Assembly: GCF_010389155.1 (NCBI RefSeq)
Contig: NC_057769.1
Coordinates: 17,546,735 to 17,610,734, forward strand
Source of the DNA: Erigeron canadensis
Lineage: Eukaryota > Streptophyta > Magnoliopsida > Asterales > Asteraceae
Length of the DNA stretch: 64,000 nucleotides
Direction: 5' to 3'
Both the position numbers and the translations under genes were made by a program. Of the stretch, positions 1 to 11,718 are shown piece by piece. The notes under the pieces are model-generated. The model was not told where the DNA came from, ran no database searches, and saw only the letters and a program-made list of their open reading frames with translations. Position 1 is the stretch's first letter. Each line of letters starts with the position of its first letter.

Positions 1-43
1 TTACTCCGAGTAATCATAAAACGCAAGCAATGATTACATATCC

Positions 44-1447
44 TGCTACTCAAGTGAAGAAAGTGCATCTGAGATAGTTCAGAAGAATGTATGTAATGTT
101 GCTGAGACTGTAAGATCTGAGAGTGAATAAATGACAGCAAGGAAAGCATATGAAGAAAAGGAAGAGTCATCGAGTCCTGTTAATGACATTTCTATGAAGA
201 GCATTGAAGAGCAAATGAAGAACTTCGTGATATCTGAAGGTATGACAACTGAAGACTTTGTTGCATACATGGCAGATTGCAAGGCTGCAAATTAGAAGGT
301 ATCTTGTTTTTTGTCTTCTATAATTGACGTCTGTAAAATGGTGTCAGATTTAAAACTTGAGATATTGAAAGTGAAAGAAAATTTAACTAGTTTAACTGCT
401 GAAAATGTTATTCTGAAGAAGGAAAGTAACGTGACTAAAGATTCTGATTTACTTTTACAAAAAGATTACCAACAAACTGAATTAGGTTTTAATCCAGATG
501 AAGTAGTATACTATACATTGAAGGACTGTGATACAATTTTCTCTGATAAAGAAGTATTTATAAATAGGATTGAACCTAAATCAAAAATTGATAAAGTTTG
601 GTGTGTGGAAAATAAAGAAGAATGGTTAGCTGAACAAATTACATATAAGGATAGACATTATGCTCCTTTTAAACCAGTAAAAACTATGGAGGAAGCAATA
701 CAGACGCTTGATACCATATCTGAAATGAAGGAATATGGTATACCAATCCCTGAAATAGAAAATGGTCAATCTAGAAAACAAGTAAAGAAGTGTTATACTT
801 GTCGTGAGAAAGGCCATATAGCTATTGAATGCCCAAATAGGAAGGTCAAGAATCCTAAGAATGACAGTCAAGTCAAGTCAAAGGATGTTAGTGATATTCC
901 TAATACTAAAGGGAAGGATAAACTAGTTGAACAAGTAGCTTCACCAAAATTTATGAGTGCATATAAAAGGGATTATTATGAGGAGTATGCAAAAAGACAT
1001 CCTGATAATAAAAATGCATAGAATTATGTTAAGTTACTTAGAAATGTATCATATGGAGAGTCTACTGTTACAGATCAAAGGATTAATGTCAATAGATCTA
1101 AGACTCCAAAACGACAGGGACCTTCACAGAATACTACTTCTAGTAGTGTAAGTCCGAGTTGTTCTCGTACACCTCAAAGGAGTAATTCACCTAGGAAGAT
1201 GGCTCAACAAAATTGATCTCCTCCTTCTAGAATCATTAGTTCGTCTAAATTCTATGATCGATTAGGGAGTCAATCTAGATTCGGTACTCACTCACCAAGG
1301 AATTCACCTCCTAAGACTCGTTTCACTTCATCTAAGAAACAGTCTGTGACACCATCCTCATCCAAGGCTCCTTTACAGAGCGATGGATATTGGACTGAAT
1401 TGATCATTAGAGATGAATTCGGAAAACCTAAACCTCAAAAGGTTTAG
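44..1447 (+). pseudogene. gag of element A (CCHC nucleocapsid), degenerate
   Basis: One reading frame (second frame) can be followed from about 44 to the stop at 1445-1447, broken by stops at 128-130 (TAA), 293-295 (TAG), 1019-1021 (TAG) and 1216-1218 (TGA). Each could come from CAA, CAG or CGA by a C-to-T change (inference). The middle codes a zinc knuckle at 791-832, CYTCREKGHIAIEC, which matches CX2CX4HX4C. Acidic, glutamate-rich coiled-coil-like sequence precedes it and a Ser/Pro/Arg-rich tail follows. The capsid-like N-terminal domain must lie left of the window. In the family gag packages the RNA and forms the virus-like particle in the cytoplasm. This copy cannot be translated through. 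Confidence 0.8.
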
Positions 1448-1460
1448 GTTCCATTCAAAA

Positions 1461-1489
1461 ACTAACCATCTTATTGTCTGATGTGCAGG
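1461..1489 (+). promoter_or_regulatory. Splice-acceptor-like site at gag/pol boundary of element A
   Basis: After the gag stop there is a branch-point-like CTAAC (1462-1466), a T-rich stretch and TGATGTGCAG ending at 1488, followed by GG. The protease frame opens just after it and differs from the gag frame. Elements B, C and D have a similar T-rich, (T/C)AG-G sequence at the same place. Use as a splice site is inference; a frameshift or decay could also explain the frame change. Confidence 0.4.
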
Positions 1490-4400
1490 GAGAACCAAGA
1501 AAGCCTATAAGTCTTTGGTGTGTTGACAGTGGATGCTATCGGCACATGACAGGGGACAAGAATGTTTTGTCCAATTATGAAGATGTAAATGGTTCGTATG
1601 TTAGTTTCACGGGTCCCAAGGGCAGCAACATCTCGGGCCAAGGTGATGTTGTCAATGGAAGATTACGCTGGAGAAAGTCAATTATGTGGAACAGTTAGCA
1701 CATAATTTATTAAGTGTTTCTCAGATTTGTGACAAGGGAAACAATGTCCATTTTACTGAGAAAGAAGCACTTATATTGAAACCAGGATATGTTATTCCTG
1801 AAGACTGGATCCTGCTGAAAGCTCCTAGGAAGAGAGACATCTATGGCCTTGTGTTAGGTGTTGATGATCCAAAGGAGTCTGTTTGCTTGTTATCAAAAGC
1901 AAACGAATCTGAATCTTTACTATGGCATAGAAGAATGGGACATATCAATTTCCAAAAGATGAATGACATTGTCAAACATGGTTTGGTTGAAGGCGTTCCC
2001 ATGAAACAGTTTGGGATGGAAGACAAATGTGTACCTTGTCTGAAAGGTAAACAGCAAAAGTCTGCACATAAACCGAAACAAGAAAATTCTATTGACAATC
2101 CTTTCGAGCTACTTCACATGGATTTATTTGGTCCAGTACATGTAAGAAGTATCGGTGGGATGTATTACTGTTTGGTGGTTACTAATGACTACTCGAGATT
2201 CTCATGGGTATTTTTTGTTAAATCGAAAGATGAAACTCCGCAGATTTTGATAAATATCTTTGTTGAAACTGAAAACATTTATGGAGTTCGTGTTAAGAGA
2301 ATCAGGAGTGACAACGGAACTAAATTCAAGAATAATGTGATGGATGTCTTTTGTTTGTCAAAGGGAATCCAACATCAATAAAGTTCTTCGTATGAACCAC
2401 AACAGAATGGAGTTGCTGAAAGAAAGAATAGGACTCTAATCGAGACAGCCAGAACTATGCTTGCAGATTCAGGGCTTCCTACTATGTTTTGGGCGAAGGC
2501 GGTGAATACAGCTTGTCATATTTTAAATAGGGTTACTGTAGTTAAGCGTCATAATAAGACATGTTATGAGCTTCTACATAAGAAGAAACCGAATTTACAG
2601 AATGTTGAACCATTTGGTGTACCGTGTACTTTCTTGAAGTATCTACCTCAGTCAAAGTTTGATTCAAAGGTTGAAGAGGGATTTTTCATGGGTTATAAAC
2701 CGGGAACATCAATTCGACGGGTTTACAATAAACAGACCGGCAAAGTTGATTTGGGTACAAATGTCAAGATTGTCAGTCATAAGCCCGCTATTCATTCTGG
2801 AAGTGGCAAGAACTTCGATTACGATAGTGTGTTTAGTTCACTACATGGTCCTGATTCTTATTCAGATCCTGAGACAGTTGATGATGTGATTATTTTAAGA
2901 GATCACATGGATAATACTCTTACATCTTCGCCTACTCGAAATGTCAATACTACTCCAACCAAAGTTCAGTCTACTACTGATGTTGATAAAAGTGGTAAGG
3001 ACAAGTATAATACACCAGATTCAGATGATAATGAACCCGAGAACACTATATCACTTACTCCATCGAAGGTTACACTACCTGATGATGATCCTATTTCTGA
3101 AGAATCGGAAGATGATTTTAGCTCTCCTGAGTTTCAGATTAGAACAAATTTAGGAGAAAGTCTAAATGTTGATTCGGTTCCTCAATATCGAGTTAATAAG
3201 GATCATCCAGTTGAAAATATTCTTGGTAATGCCACATAACCTGTTCAAACTAGAAATCAGTTGAATAAGGATCTAACTAGTTTGTTTTGTGAAGTGAAAG
3301 ACACTGGATTGATAGCTGAGTGTTTATATTCTGGTTTCATTTCACAAGTAGAACCTAAGAATGTTAAGGCAGCACTTCAAGATCCATGTTGGGTTGAAGC
3401 TATGCAAGAAAAATTAGCTCAATTTGAAAAACTTGGAGTTTGGGAGTTAGTAGATGTGCCTAGAGGTAAAGAACCGATTGGAACTCGTTGGGTATATAAA
3501 TGCAAACGAGATGACAAAGGGATCGTTACTAGAAATAAAGCACGTTTGGTTGTTCAGAGGTTTGCACAACGAGAAGGATATGACTATAACGAAACTTTTG
3601 CACCAGTTGCTAGGATTGAAGCTATAAGGTTATTTTTAGCCTATGCTAGTTTCAAAGGTATAAAGGTGTATCAGTTAGACTAAGAGTGCCTTCTTATATG
3701 GTGAAGTCAAAGAAGAAGTGTATGTTCACCAACCACCGGGGTTTGAAGATCCGAATTATCCAAGAAGAGCATATCGTTTGGATAAGGCTCTTTATGGATT
3801 GCATCAAGCACCCAGAGTATGGTATGAAAAATTGTCGACACATTTGTTGACAAATGGTTTTACAAGAGGATCGATAGACAACACATTGTTTATCAAGTGG
3901 AAGAAGCGAGATTATCTTATTGTACAAGTTTACGTGGATGATATCATTTTTGGTTCATCTGATATAAAGATGTGCAAAGAGTTTGAAATAAGCATGAAAA
4001 ATGTATTTGAAATGAGTGCTATGGGGGAATTACAATTTTTCCTCGGACTACAAGTAGATCAAAGGAAAGATGGATTCTTTATTCACCAGTCTAAGTATGT
4101 TGATGACATCTTGGAAAGGTTTCAAATGCTAGAGTCCAAGACATATGGTACTCCTATTCAACAAAATCATGGTTTAGGGGTTCTTGATCCGAAAGATGAA
4201 CTTGTGGATGCAACTTATTATCGTGCTATTATTGGCTCATTGATGTATCTGACTGCTTCGCGTCCAAATATTATGTTCGCTATTTGTCTTTGCGCTAGAT
4301 TTCAAGCTAGTCCGAAAGAGTCACATTTGATTGGAGCAAAACGTATTCTACGTTATCTTAAGGGAAACCAAGGGCTTGGTCTATGGTATCCAATGGGAGG

Positions 4401-4884
4401 AACGTTTGATTTTGTTGCATTTACTGATTTGGACTTTGGCGGTTGTAACAATGACAGATAGTCTACGACTGGAGGTTGTCAGTTGTTAGGAGGAAGATTA
4501 GTGTCATGGTAGTGCAAGAAGCAGACATGTGTTGCTCAGTCTTCATGTGAGGCAGAGTATATGGCTGCTGGTAGCTGTTGTTCCCAGGTATTGTGGATTC
4601 AGCAACAACTTCGTGACTACGGTATGGATTTTCTTGATACTCCTATTAGAATAGACAATAAGTCAGATATAGACATTATAAATAACCCTGTCTTGCATAA
4701 GGTCACCAAGCATATTTATATTAGACATCATTTTTTGCGTGATTGTGCCCAAAAGAAGTTAATTCATTTGGAAAAGGTTATAACCAATGATAATTTAGCT
4801 GATCTGTATACCAAAGCATTTGCTAAGGCTCGATTTGAGAAGTTAATTCTTCTCAATGGGATGAAGAATGCTGATTCATATTAA
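1489..4884 (+). pseudogene. pol of element A: protease, integrase, RT, RNase H
   Basis: Order PR-IN-RT-RH marks Ty1/copia. The aspartic protease has DSGCYRHMTG (about 1527-1556). The GAG-pre-integrase HHCC region lies at about 1920-2045. Integrase keeps D (2121-2123), D (2310-2312) and E (2418-2420). RT carries YVDD at 3931-3942. RNase H ends with the ADLYTKAF block and a stop at 4882-4884. Breaks: a frame change near 1655-1670; stops at 2379, 3237, 4459 and 4510; and a frame change at 3681, where a two-base loss in the conserved V-K codons before SAFL fits best. It once copied and integrated the element; this copy is dead. Family assignment is very safe from the motifs. Confidence 0.95.
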
Positions 4885-6920
4885 ATCTTTTAAAGAACTA
4901 ATTTTGTAAGTTTGTGTCTGTAAATAGCTAGAGTCATAAAAATACAAAAAAGAGTTCTTAGTGTCATAAAAAACTATAAAAATGTGAAAAATGAGAAAAT
5001 GACAAAATATGAAGAGATTTAAGTTAATGCTGTCAGATGATTAGAAGTGAGGATACTTAGCTTTTAAGTCTGCTTAATCGTATTATAACTGCTTAGTTCA
5101 GTGATTACAATTTGGGATATATTGGTAGACACAAAGTAGCAAGGTTTCCTTAATCTGAACTTAAATTATACAATGTTCTTGTGGGAAACATATTCAAATA
5201 TATTGCTGAGAATGCTTGCTTTTCAGTAATGAATTGATCTAGTCCTTAAATTTTGTGAAAGATCTAGCATTACTATAGGATTTGTTCAAAAGATAGGCAA
5301 AAACCACTACAACTCCTGAGCATGAAAGTTAAATGTGATATTGTTTATGCAAATGAAATGAATGAAAATTAAGGGGCTAATGTGGTCTTTGAGATTCGGA
5401 CAAGTATGTCCTGGGAGTGTCTTTGTATACCTAGCCTACCTAAAGCCTTCAACTTGGGATAGGTTGTCAGAAAGTTCGCTACATGGGTCTCATAGAAATC
5501 ACGGGTTCCTTATAAATAATGAAATGCAAAAGCAAATAAGTTAAATCACAAAGTAATTAAATTCAGTTATCTAAAAAGTATCCCATGATTTGTTTAAGGG
5601 TGTTTTTGAATATATATTGAATATTTGTTATCTTAGTGGTTGTATCGATTACGGAAGTATATCTGAATATGGGTCACATAAGTTCGCAAACTATTTAGTG
5701 GCATATTAGGCTACTCCGGTACATGGTGACTGTCCTTGGCCAGGGTATGTCGAAAGTGTCACAACTCAAAGGAAACTGGAAGTACCAGGTGCTTAAGAGG
5801 ACAAATATACCGGTAATTATGGTTGGGTCACTGTTCATAACTAATAATAAGAGAATTATTTCTCACTTGCAGACTTATGTAAATGCTAATCTGATCTAAT
5901 CTGCAGAAACTTAAGATTTCTTGTAAATAAATAAAGTAGCTTAGTTTTTTATATTGTTTTATTTTTATTTTTATTTTGTTTCGTTTTTATTATTTATTTT
6001 TATTTTTTATTTCTGTAATAAGTGTCAGTTTGTGGTGAAATATATAAGTTTTGTTGCTTACGGTATAAATGTTTAAAAGATGGATTTTCTAATTAATACA
6101 TAAGTTGTTTAATTTAGAAAATGAAATGTTTTGAAAATTGAAAAGTCAAAATATTTTTAAATATGTTTCAAGTAAATTTTTGGAAATTTCAATTGTTTTT
6201 GGTTGATAAGTATACTTGACAAAGATTGGACTTACCTTAGATCTTGTAATGATTGCTAGGATAAGATTTTGATTGTTTTGCATATTTATGATATTTTTAT
6301 TGTTTTTGATGCATTGATGAAGTTTGTTAAGTGTGCAGGTTACAGATAATAAACTCATTTTAAATGAAATTGGCATCAAAATTTCAGATTGTGATTGAAG
6401 GCAAAATTGTTTTCGCTTGCTTATTAGAATTGCATTGCGACGAACAATAAAAGTTGCTCAGAAATTACAAGAATTGTGCTACAAGCATGGATTGCCTTGT
6501 ATTTATTAACCTAAGACTTAGTGTGATAGGTTATAATTGTATTATCAAGATCACAACCTAAGATGTAATGTGATAGGTTGTTGATATGATATTTTGATTT
6601 ATTGTAATGCATTATACATTAAATATGTTTTAATGTAAGTTTGCATTTGTTAAGTTAAACATCAATGAAGAAATGATCGATTTTACGTCAAGATAATAAT
6701 GTAAGATTTATTTGATACATTCTTGTGATGACAAGTTAGTACGGATGATTTATGATTACATATTCGAGTAGATACAGGTTTTTAGTAACGAGTATCTACA
6801 GGTTTATGTTTCTGGAATTTTCATAATTTTTCCTTGTTTAGAATTCTGGAAAATTCACGAAATTTGGCTAAGGAATGAAGCTTGTGTGAATAAAAATATG
6901 AAAACTCGACTTCAGCATAC
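4885..6920 (+). other. Post-pol spacer of element A, non-coding
   Basis: AT-rich sequence with no long ORF between the pol stop and the internal promoter-like region. It contains a T/A-rich block at about 5940-6015. I found neither the conserved stem-loop seen after pol in B, C and D nor an LTR boundary here. Short ORFs (for example 5362-5544) have no recognisable motif. Confidence 0.6.
6509..6580 (+). repeat. Short imperfect direct repeat in element A spacer
   Basis: Two copies of about 26 bp, starting AACCTAAGA and ending GTGATAGGTT, at 6509-6533 and 6554-6579. They differ at a few positions. Function unknown; a local duplication is the simplest reading. Confidence 0.55.
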
Positions 6921-6992
6921 CTCGCGCTGACGTCATCACGAAGCCCATGAACTGAGTGTTCGGCCCGACCCATGAGGATTCGAATATAAATA
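6921..6992 (+). promoter_or_regulatory. Internal promoter-like region before env-like ORF of element A
   Basis: A perfect TGACGTCA palindrome (6928-6935), the core bound by plant bZIP factors of the TGA/C-box type, lies about 50 bp before TATAAATA (6985-6992). A CT-rich leader-like stretch follows (about 7080-7125), with an AACCCTAA box near 7030. The 3' LTR of A has a similar arrangement: CTCGTGCTAACGTCATCA at 26385-26402 and TATAAATA at 26488-26495. The resemblance suggests a second promoter driving the env-like ORF. That is inference. Confidence 0.45.
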
Positions 6993-7590
6993 TGGGTTAT
7001 TACTATTCATTAATTACCATTAATCGAGAATTTAACCCTAAGTACATCACGCGAACTTGCCTCCCTCGTGCGCACTATTCATTCGTCTCTCTTTTCGTTC
7101 AAATTCATCCTCTTTTCGTGTTTGTTACTTAGATTTGTTGGTACTTTCACGATTTATGATTGATTATTGATGTTTTGACTATAAGAACTAACGATTTCAT
7201 GTCGTTATAATGCCCAAATTTTGAATCCTCTTTGCGTGAACAGTAACTAGGACGAACTAAGAATTTGATCTTCAATTTTTGATGATTTGGACTTAAAATT
7301 CGACTTAAAATTGGATTAATCGATGTTTGTACACTTTAAATCTATAATAATTTCATGTTAACATACTTAAAATCAAGTTTAATTGAAGATACTATGTTTC
7401 AGTAACTATTCACATGAAGAACATCAAGAACACGAACCACTTCGTTTTCATCGAATTTGTTTCGATTTTTTCGTTTTCTGGGCATTCACGAATCATAAAC
7501 AAGTCCACGATGATGTTTTAGAAGTGATTTTGATCAATTTTAACATCATATGGAGATGTTGTTACTTCGTGTTTCTGGGTTTTATTTGAA

Positions 7591-7638
7591 GCTCGTGCTG
7601 ACGTCACGACGAAGAAGATCTTCCTCGTGATGACGTCA
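7591..7638 (+). promoter_or_regulatory. Two further TGACGTCA palindromes
   Basis: TGACGTCA recurs at 7599-7606 and 7631-7638 in the same wider context (CTCGTG before it, CACGA after it) as at 6928. Three near-copies in about 700 bp immediately before the env-like start suggest a repeated binding-site module. Confidence 0.5.
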
Positions 7639-7684
7639 TCACGAAGCAGTCGAGCCAAAAACCCTAATTTTTTGTTTTTAATTT

Positions 7685-7720
7685 CTAACTTTTTCGTTTT
7701 CTTGTCGTTTTTGTGTAGGT
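7685..7720 (+). promoter_or_regulatory. Splice-acceptor-like sequence before env-like ATG
   Basis: CTAAC (7685-7689, branch-point-like), then an almost pure pyrimidine tract, then TGTGTAG ending at 7718, then GT and the ATG at 7721. This is close to a textbook plant 3' splice site placed two bases before the ORF. It suggests that the env-like ORF is, or was, expressed from a spliced transcript. Donor unknown. Confidence 0.45.
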
Positions 7721-7742
7721 ATGGCAGGACAAGGTAATAATG
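7721..7742 (+). pseudogene. First codons of env-like ORF of element A, cut off by solo LTR
   Basis: An ATG at 7721 starts a frame that reads into the target duplication TAATG (7738-7742), where the solo LTR interrupts it. If the insertion and one copy of the duplication are ignored, the frame goes on without shift at 11719 and joins the frame of the long ORF at 11838, with one TAG on the way. The ATG therefore seems to be the true start of the env-like protein of A. Confidence 0.7.
7738..7742. repeat. Target-site duplication TAATG, left copy
   Basis: TAATG directly before TGTAACACCC; the matching copy is at 11714-11718, directly after ...TTGTTACA. A 5-bp duplication is the usual LTR-element length. 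Confidence 0.85.
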
Positions 7743-8673
7743 TGTAACACCCTGACTACGGCGGAAACACGAGATGCCACAGAACGACATGGTACAAAAG
7801 ATTAAATGGAAAACATCATAATTAAAGTCGTAAATTCATCCCAAAATAAACGATTACATAGTTCAAATTCAATTGTTTAAAACCATTACATAAATCCAAA
7901 TCCGAATTAAAAGATAATTGTTTGCATTACAAGCCTTCAAGCATCAAACAATTACAACATCCAGAGGCGGTCCATTAGCAAACCTACTGCTCTAAAGCTG
8001 AAAAGCATGAAGAAAAAGTGTCAACTACGAGAGTTGAGTGAGTTCATAGGTTTTTAACTTGCAACATATATATATTAATATACCAATTATGACCAAAAAT
8101 AAAGAACCACTAAGAAGGACCTTCAAATATCTTTACGAATATTCTTTTCCAAAAACATGTGTTCAAATCTTAATACTCAAATCTTAGTATCCAATCATTT
8201 CAACTTCAATTTCTTTTAACCACGAGGGCAAAACTTAAATAGCTTTTTGATGAATAAAATACTTGAGCCACTACTACTACCATTTTCAAGTCCAAGCTTT
8301 ATAATGCTTCTTATCTTTGCACCAGCTGTCAATCAAGTGCCTTACTTATACTTGGGGTCGTATCATGAGGACGACCGATTAAACTTACGTAGCTAGAACA
8401 CCCTAATGGTCGGACTGGAAGTGATGGTCATCACGAAGGCAACCAACCTTCCACCGTTACGCTCTGGATGGGTGGACGACTCCTAGTTGCGCAACTATCT
8501 AACTACAGGCCTCCCTTAGGAGTAAATAGTAGTGTACCGAAAAGAAAATGGGTTGACAGAACTCAAGTTCATCATATAACAATTATCACTTGGAACATAC
8601 GTTATAACTTCATATCATAATCATACTTATCAAGAGTCATTTCATATATTAAACTCTCTTTCAAGAAACACTT

Positions 8674-8690
8674 CATATATATATATATAA
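8674..8690. repeat. AT dinucleotide microsatellite
   Basis: A run of about seven AT units inside the solo LTR. Confidence 0.8.
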
Positions 8691-11112
8691 TAACTTTACT
8701 TATCATGTTTTTCACCCCGAAAGTTAAACACATAAAATAGTTTGAAAGGGGGCTATGACTCACTTGATTGGAGGGTGTTAGGGGCTGATCAAGTACGTGG
8801 AATGCGCCTAGTGGTGTCGTTCGTCAAGCAAGCCTAAGCCATGGTATTCAAATATACACAACGTAAGTGTGTGTTACATGAACTAGTAAACTAGATCATG
8901 AGATGTATGCTAGTAGGCTTGTCTATCTTTGGTTGTTACTTAATTATGGAATCAAAGTGTATTATGATGTTCAAAATGTTTGGTTAAATTAGAATTGGTG
9001 ATAGAAGTAGTTTTCGCGTTATACGTTTTTGCACGTTTATTGGAATTTCGGTAGTTTGGCTTTGATACGCCTGATTTCTTTTGTATGCTTAGCTTTGTAA
9101 ATTTTTATTTGATATTGGTACTGTAATATTATGAATCTTAAAATATATTTTCTGATTTATATTAATTTCCTTGATTTATTATTATTTAATTAATTATTTA
9201 TTCCATTTATTCATTAAATAATTCTTTATAATTATCTTTAGGTTCTTAAATTGTCCTTAAAATTCATAGATAATTATATTATGATTATCTACTGATTATT
9301 ATGCTTTTAAACTTATAAGGTTATATTTTATATATTTATTTAAGCTTTATTATTATTTATATAATAATAGTGATTAATTAGTGATTTTAACTTAGTTATT
9401 TATTCTTAAATCATATGAAACTTGGTTCTTTTCTTGTAATTATTTTTCTATAGTAGGTTTGAGTTATATTATCATTGGTTATGTGAATTTGTCCAAGTTC
9501 ATGATTTATATAATTTATTATTGATTTAATTATCCTTTAAATCCCTTTTAAACTCATTAATTCATAAAAACACTTAGAAATCACCACAAGAGTTTTTGTC
9601 CTAAAATTACAGGCCTTTTTGGAAGCTTATATCAACACAAATTCATATCAATTCAACCTCTCTTGTGTCTTGCTTAAATTGAGGATCTTATAATTGAAAA
9701 TCGTTTACCGAAATAGTGATTTTAGCCTCATTTCTTAGGCTATTAAGGTACATCAAAATGGATTTTCATTCTAAATTCAATATTCACAGTAAGTTAATCA
9801 TATTTTGGTGGTTCAAGTCGTGATGGTGGTGGTGGTGTGATATGTGCAATTTAGTGCTTTCGGTTAGTGATTATTTGACCCGAAAAGGCGACTTTTGAGC
9901 TTAATCTTGTCATGCATCAAATGACTTTAGTTTTATACTTTTAATATGTCATATTTCCAGTATGTTCATCATATTTTCATGTTCATAAAGTTATGGTGCA
10001 TGTGTGTGCTCAAAATGCATTTTTACAAGCTTTCGGTTTACGATTTCAAGCATATTTTAACTTGTTTTGATCCAAGCTTTATATAATTGATATTTTTGTA
10101 AATTTTTCCAGAATATTTGCATGACTTTTAACATATTTTTCAGTTGACACAAGTCTCTAACCATCTCATAATCCAAACAACAATCCAACCTTTTTAAATC
10201 TAGCATGTGTGCACTTAAACCAGTACTTTTTAACATAAAGCTTTATCCATCTCAAATCCATCAATATGAAAACATGTTTTTATGAAATATTCCAGAAAAT
10301 ATGAACATGAGATTGTAATAAACATGTCCTTCTCGTCATGCAAAAAGATTTCCTTACAACTATCAACACAACCAACACCTTTCTCATGCTAACTTTTATA
10401 GATCTAACAACACAACATAACATCCGTATTTTTATGAAATTTTTCCAGAAAATATAACTTCATAATACATATTAATATGACCATCTTTCACAAGAAAAAC
10501 CATATCAAAAGCTATATAATACATATTTACATTAAACTAGTTGAATCCTTGGATCTTTCTTCATGGATTCAACATGCATGAGCATGGCATGAAAGATCCT
10601 ATCAACTTTGCCCTCATCAAGTGTGTTTTTAAAAGAAAGCATAAAGAAAACATGAACTTTTAATAAAATCTTTGAATATACACAAGAACAAAATAAATCT
10701 AGTAAAGAGAGAATGATATATACCCTTGAAGAACACTTTGAGATGATGAAAAAGAGGCCAGAAAAATCGTGACCCAAGAAGCTCCAATAACCCTTGATTC
10801 AACCTTAAAACAACCCTTAATATGAAGCTTAATTTAACCTTTACTTAATCTATTCTAACCCTTATTATTTATATATGGTAAGATTGATTTTTGTTTGCCT
10901 TTTCTTGCTTGAAATCTGCCGAAAATGAAGAGAGGAAGGAAGAGAGAAAAGTGATTTTTGGAGTGTAAGAATGTATGTGTGTGTGTTGGGAGTGTAAGAG
11001 TTTTGGGTGTTATGGTGTATGGGGAGTATAAGGAGATATGTGTTTTGATTGGAGGAAGTATATGGGGGAGTGGGGAGGTCGGCCTTGGGGTTGGATATTG
11101 AAGGGGTTTTCA

Positions 11113-11126
11113 TTTTTTTTTTTTTT
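11113..11126. repeat. T14 homopolymer
   Basis: Fourteen consecutive T inside the solo LTR. Length may be affected by sequencing error. Confidence 0.8.
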
Positions 11127-11713
11127 AATAAAAGTTATGTACATGAGGTGTATGTATATATTAGATGTAAGTATATATTTGTAATAGTAGATTTGTAGTT
11201 CTTTGTATTATAAGTTGGTTATTTTTCCTAGTGCATTTGTATGTATATATGTCGTGTATGTGTATGTGTATGTATACATTTTTGTGTTTTAACTTCTTAC
11301 ATGGTCCATAGGTTGCATCTTTGTATTTAATTTAAGCATATATATATATACTTATAGATGTTTAAACACTTTTATATACTTTATGAGTTATAAATATTTT
11401 TAAGTTGTTCATTGCATTTTTATGACTAAATGTTATTTAGTTGGATTGATGGTACAATTTGTTGGATATTTATAAGGATTTCTAATCGTTATCTCAACTT
11501 GTGAGACTTATATTATTATTTATAATTTGATTAAATATTAATTAAAATTTTTTGTTCGATGGAATTTTGTTAAATTGAATTTAACACTATTAATAGCTTT
11601 AGATTACTAATTTAGGGGCATTATTTACTAGCTTCAAGTATACTATGACTTGCGGGAACATAGACAACCTAACTAGCACGTATCTTCAATATATAAAAAG
11701 TAGGGTTGTTACA

Positions 11714-11718
11714 TAATG
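11714..11718. repeat. Target-site duplication TAATG, right copy
   Basis: Pairs with 7738-7742 and defines the solo LTR ends. Confidence 0.85.

Larger units (their letters stand above)
7743..11713. mobile_element. Solo LTR, 3971 bp, probably Ty3/gypsy
   Basis: It starts TGTAACACCC and ends GGGTTGTTACA, giving TG...CA ends and a short imperfect inverted repeat, and is flanked by TAATG on both sides. No gag, pol, primer-binding site or polypurine tract is visible inside. It is AT-rich with microsatellites and scattered short ORFs without motifs (for example minus strand 10532-10777 and 10865-11113). A 4-kb unit of this kind fits a solo LTR left after LTR-LTR recombination of a long-LTR element. 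The gypsy label rests on the LTR length and the TGTAACACCC start and is uncertain. A large non-autonomous unit is the alternative. Confidence 0.7.

Noticed and set aside
5362..5544. 60-codon ORF in the A spacer, start of a possible small gene
   Set aside because: No motif, no supporting context, and expected by chance.
10532..11113. Two minus-strand ORFs of about 80 codons in the solo LTR
   Set aside because: No motif, low complexity, and the region is AT-rich; likely chance.
7743..11713. DNA transposon with terminal inverted repeat TGTAACA(C/A)CCC
   Set aside because: The inverted ends are only about 11 bp and imperfect. TG...CA ends with a 5-bp duplication fit an LTR better, and no transposase is present.
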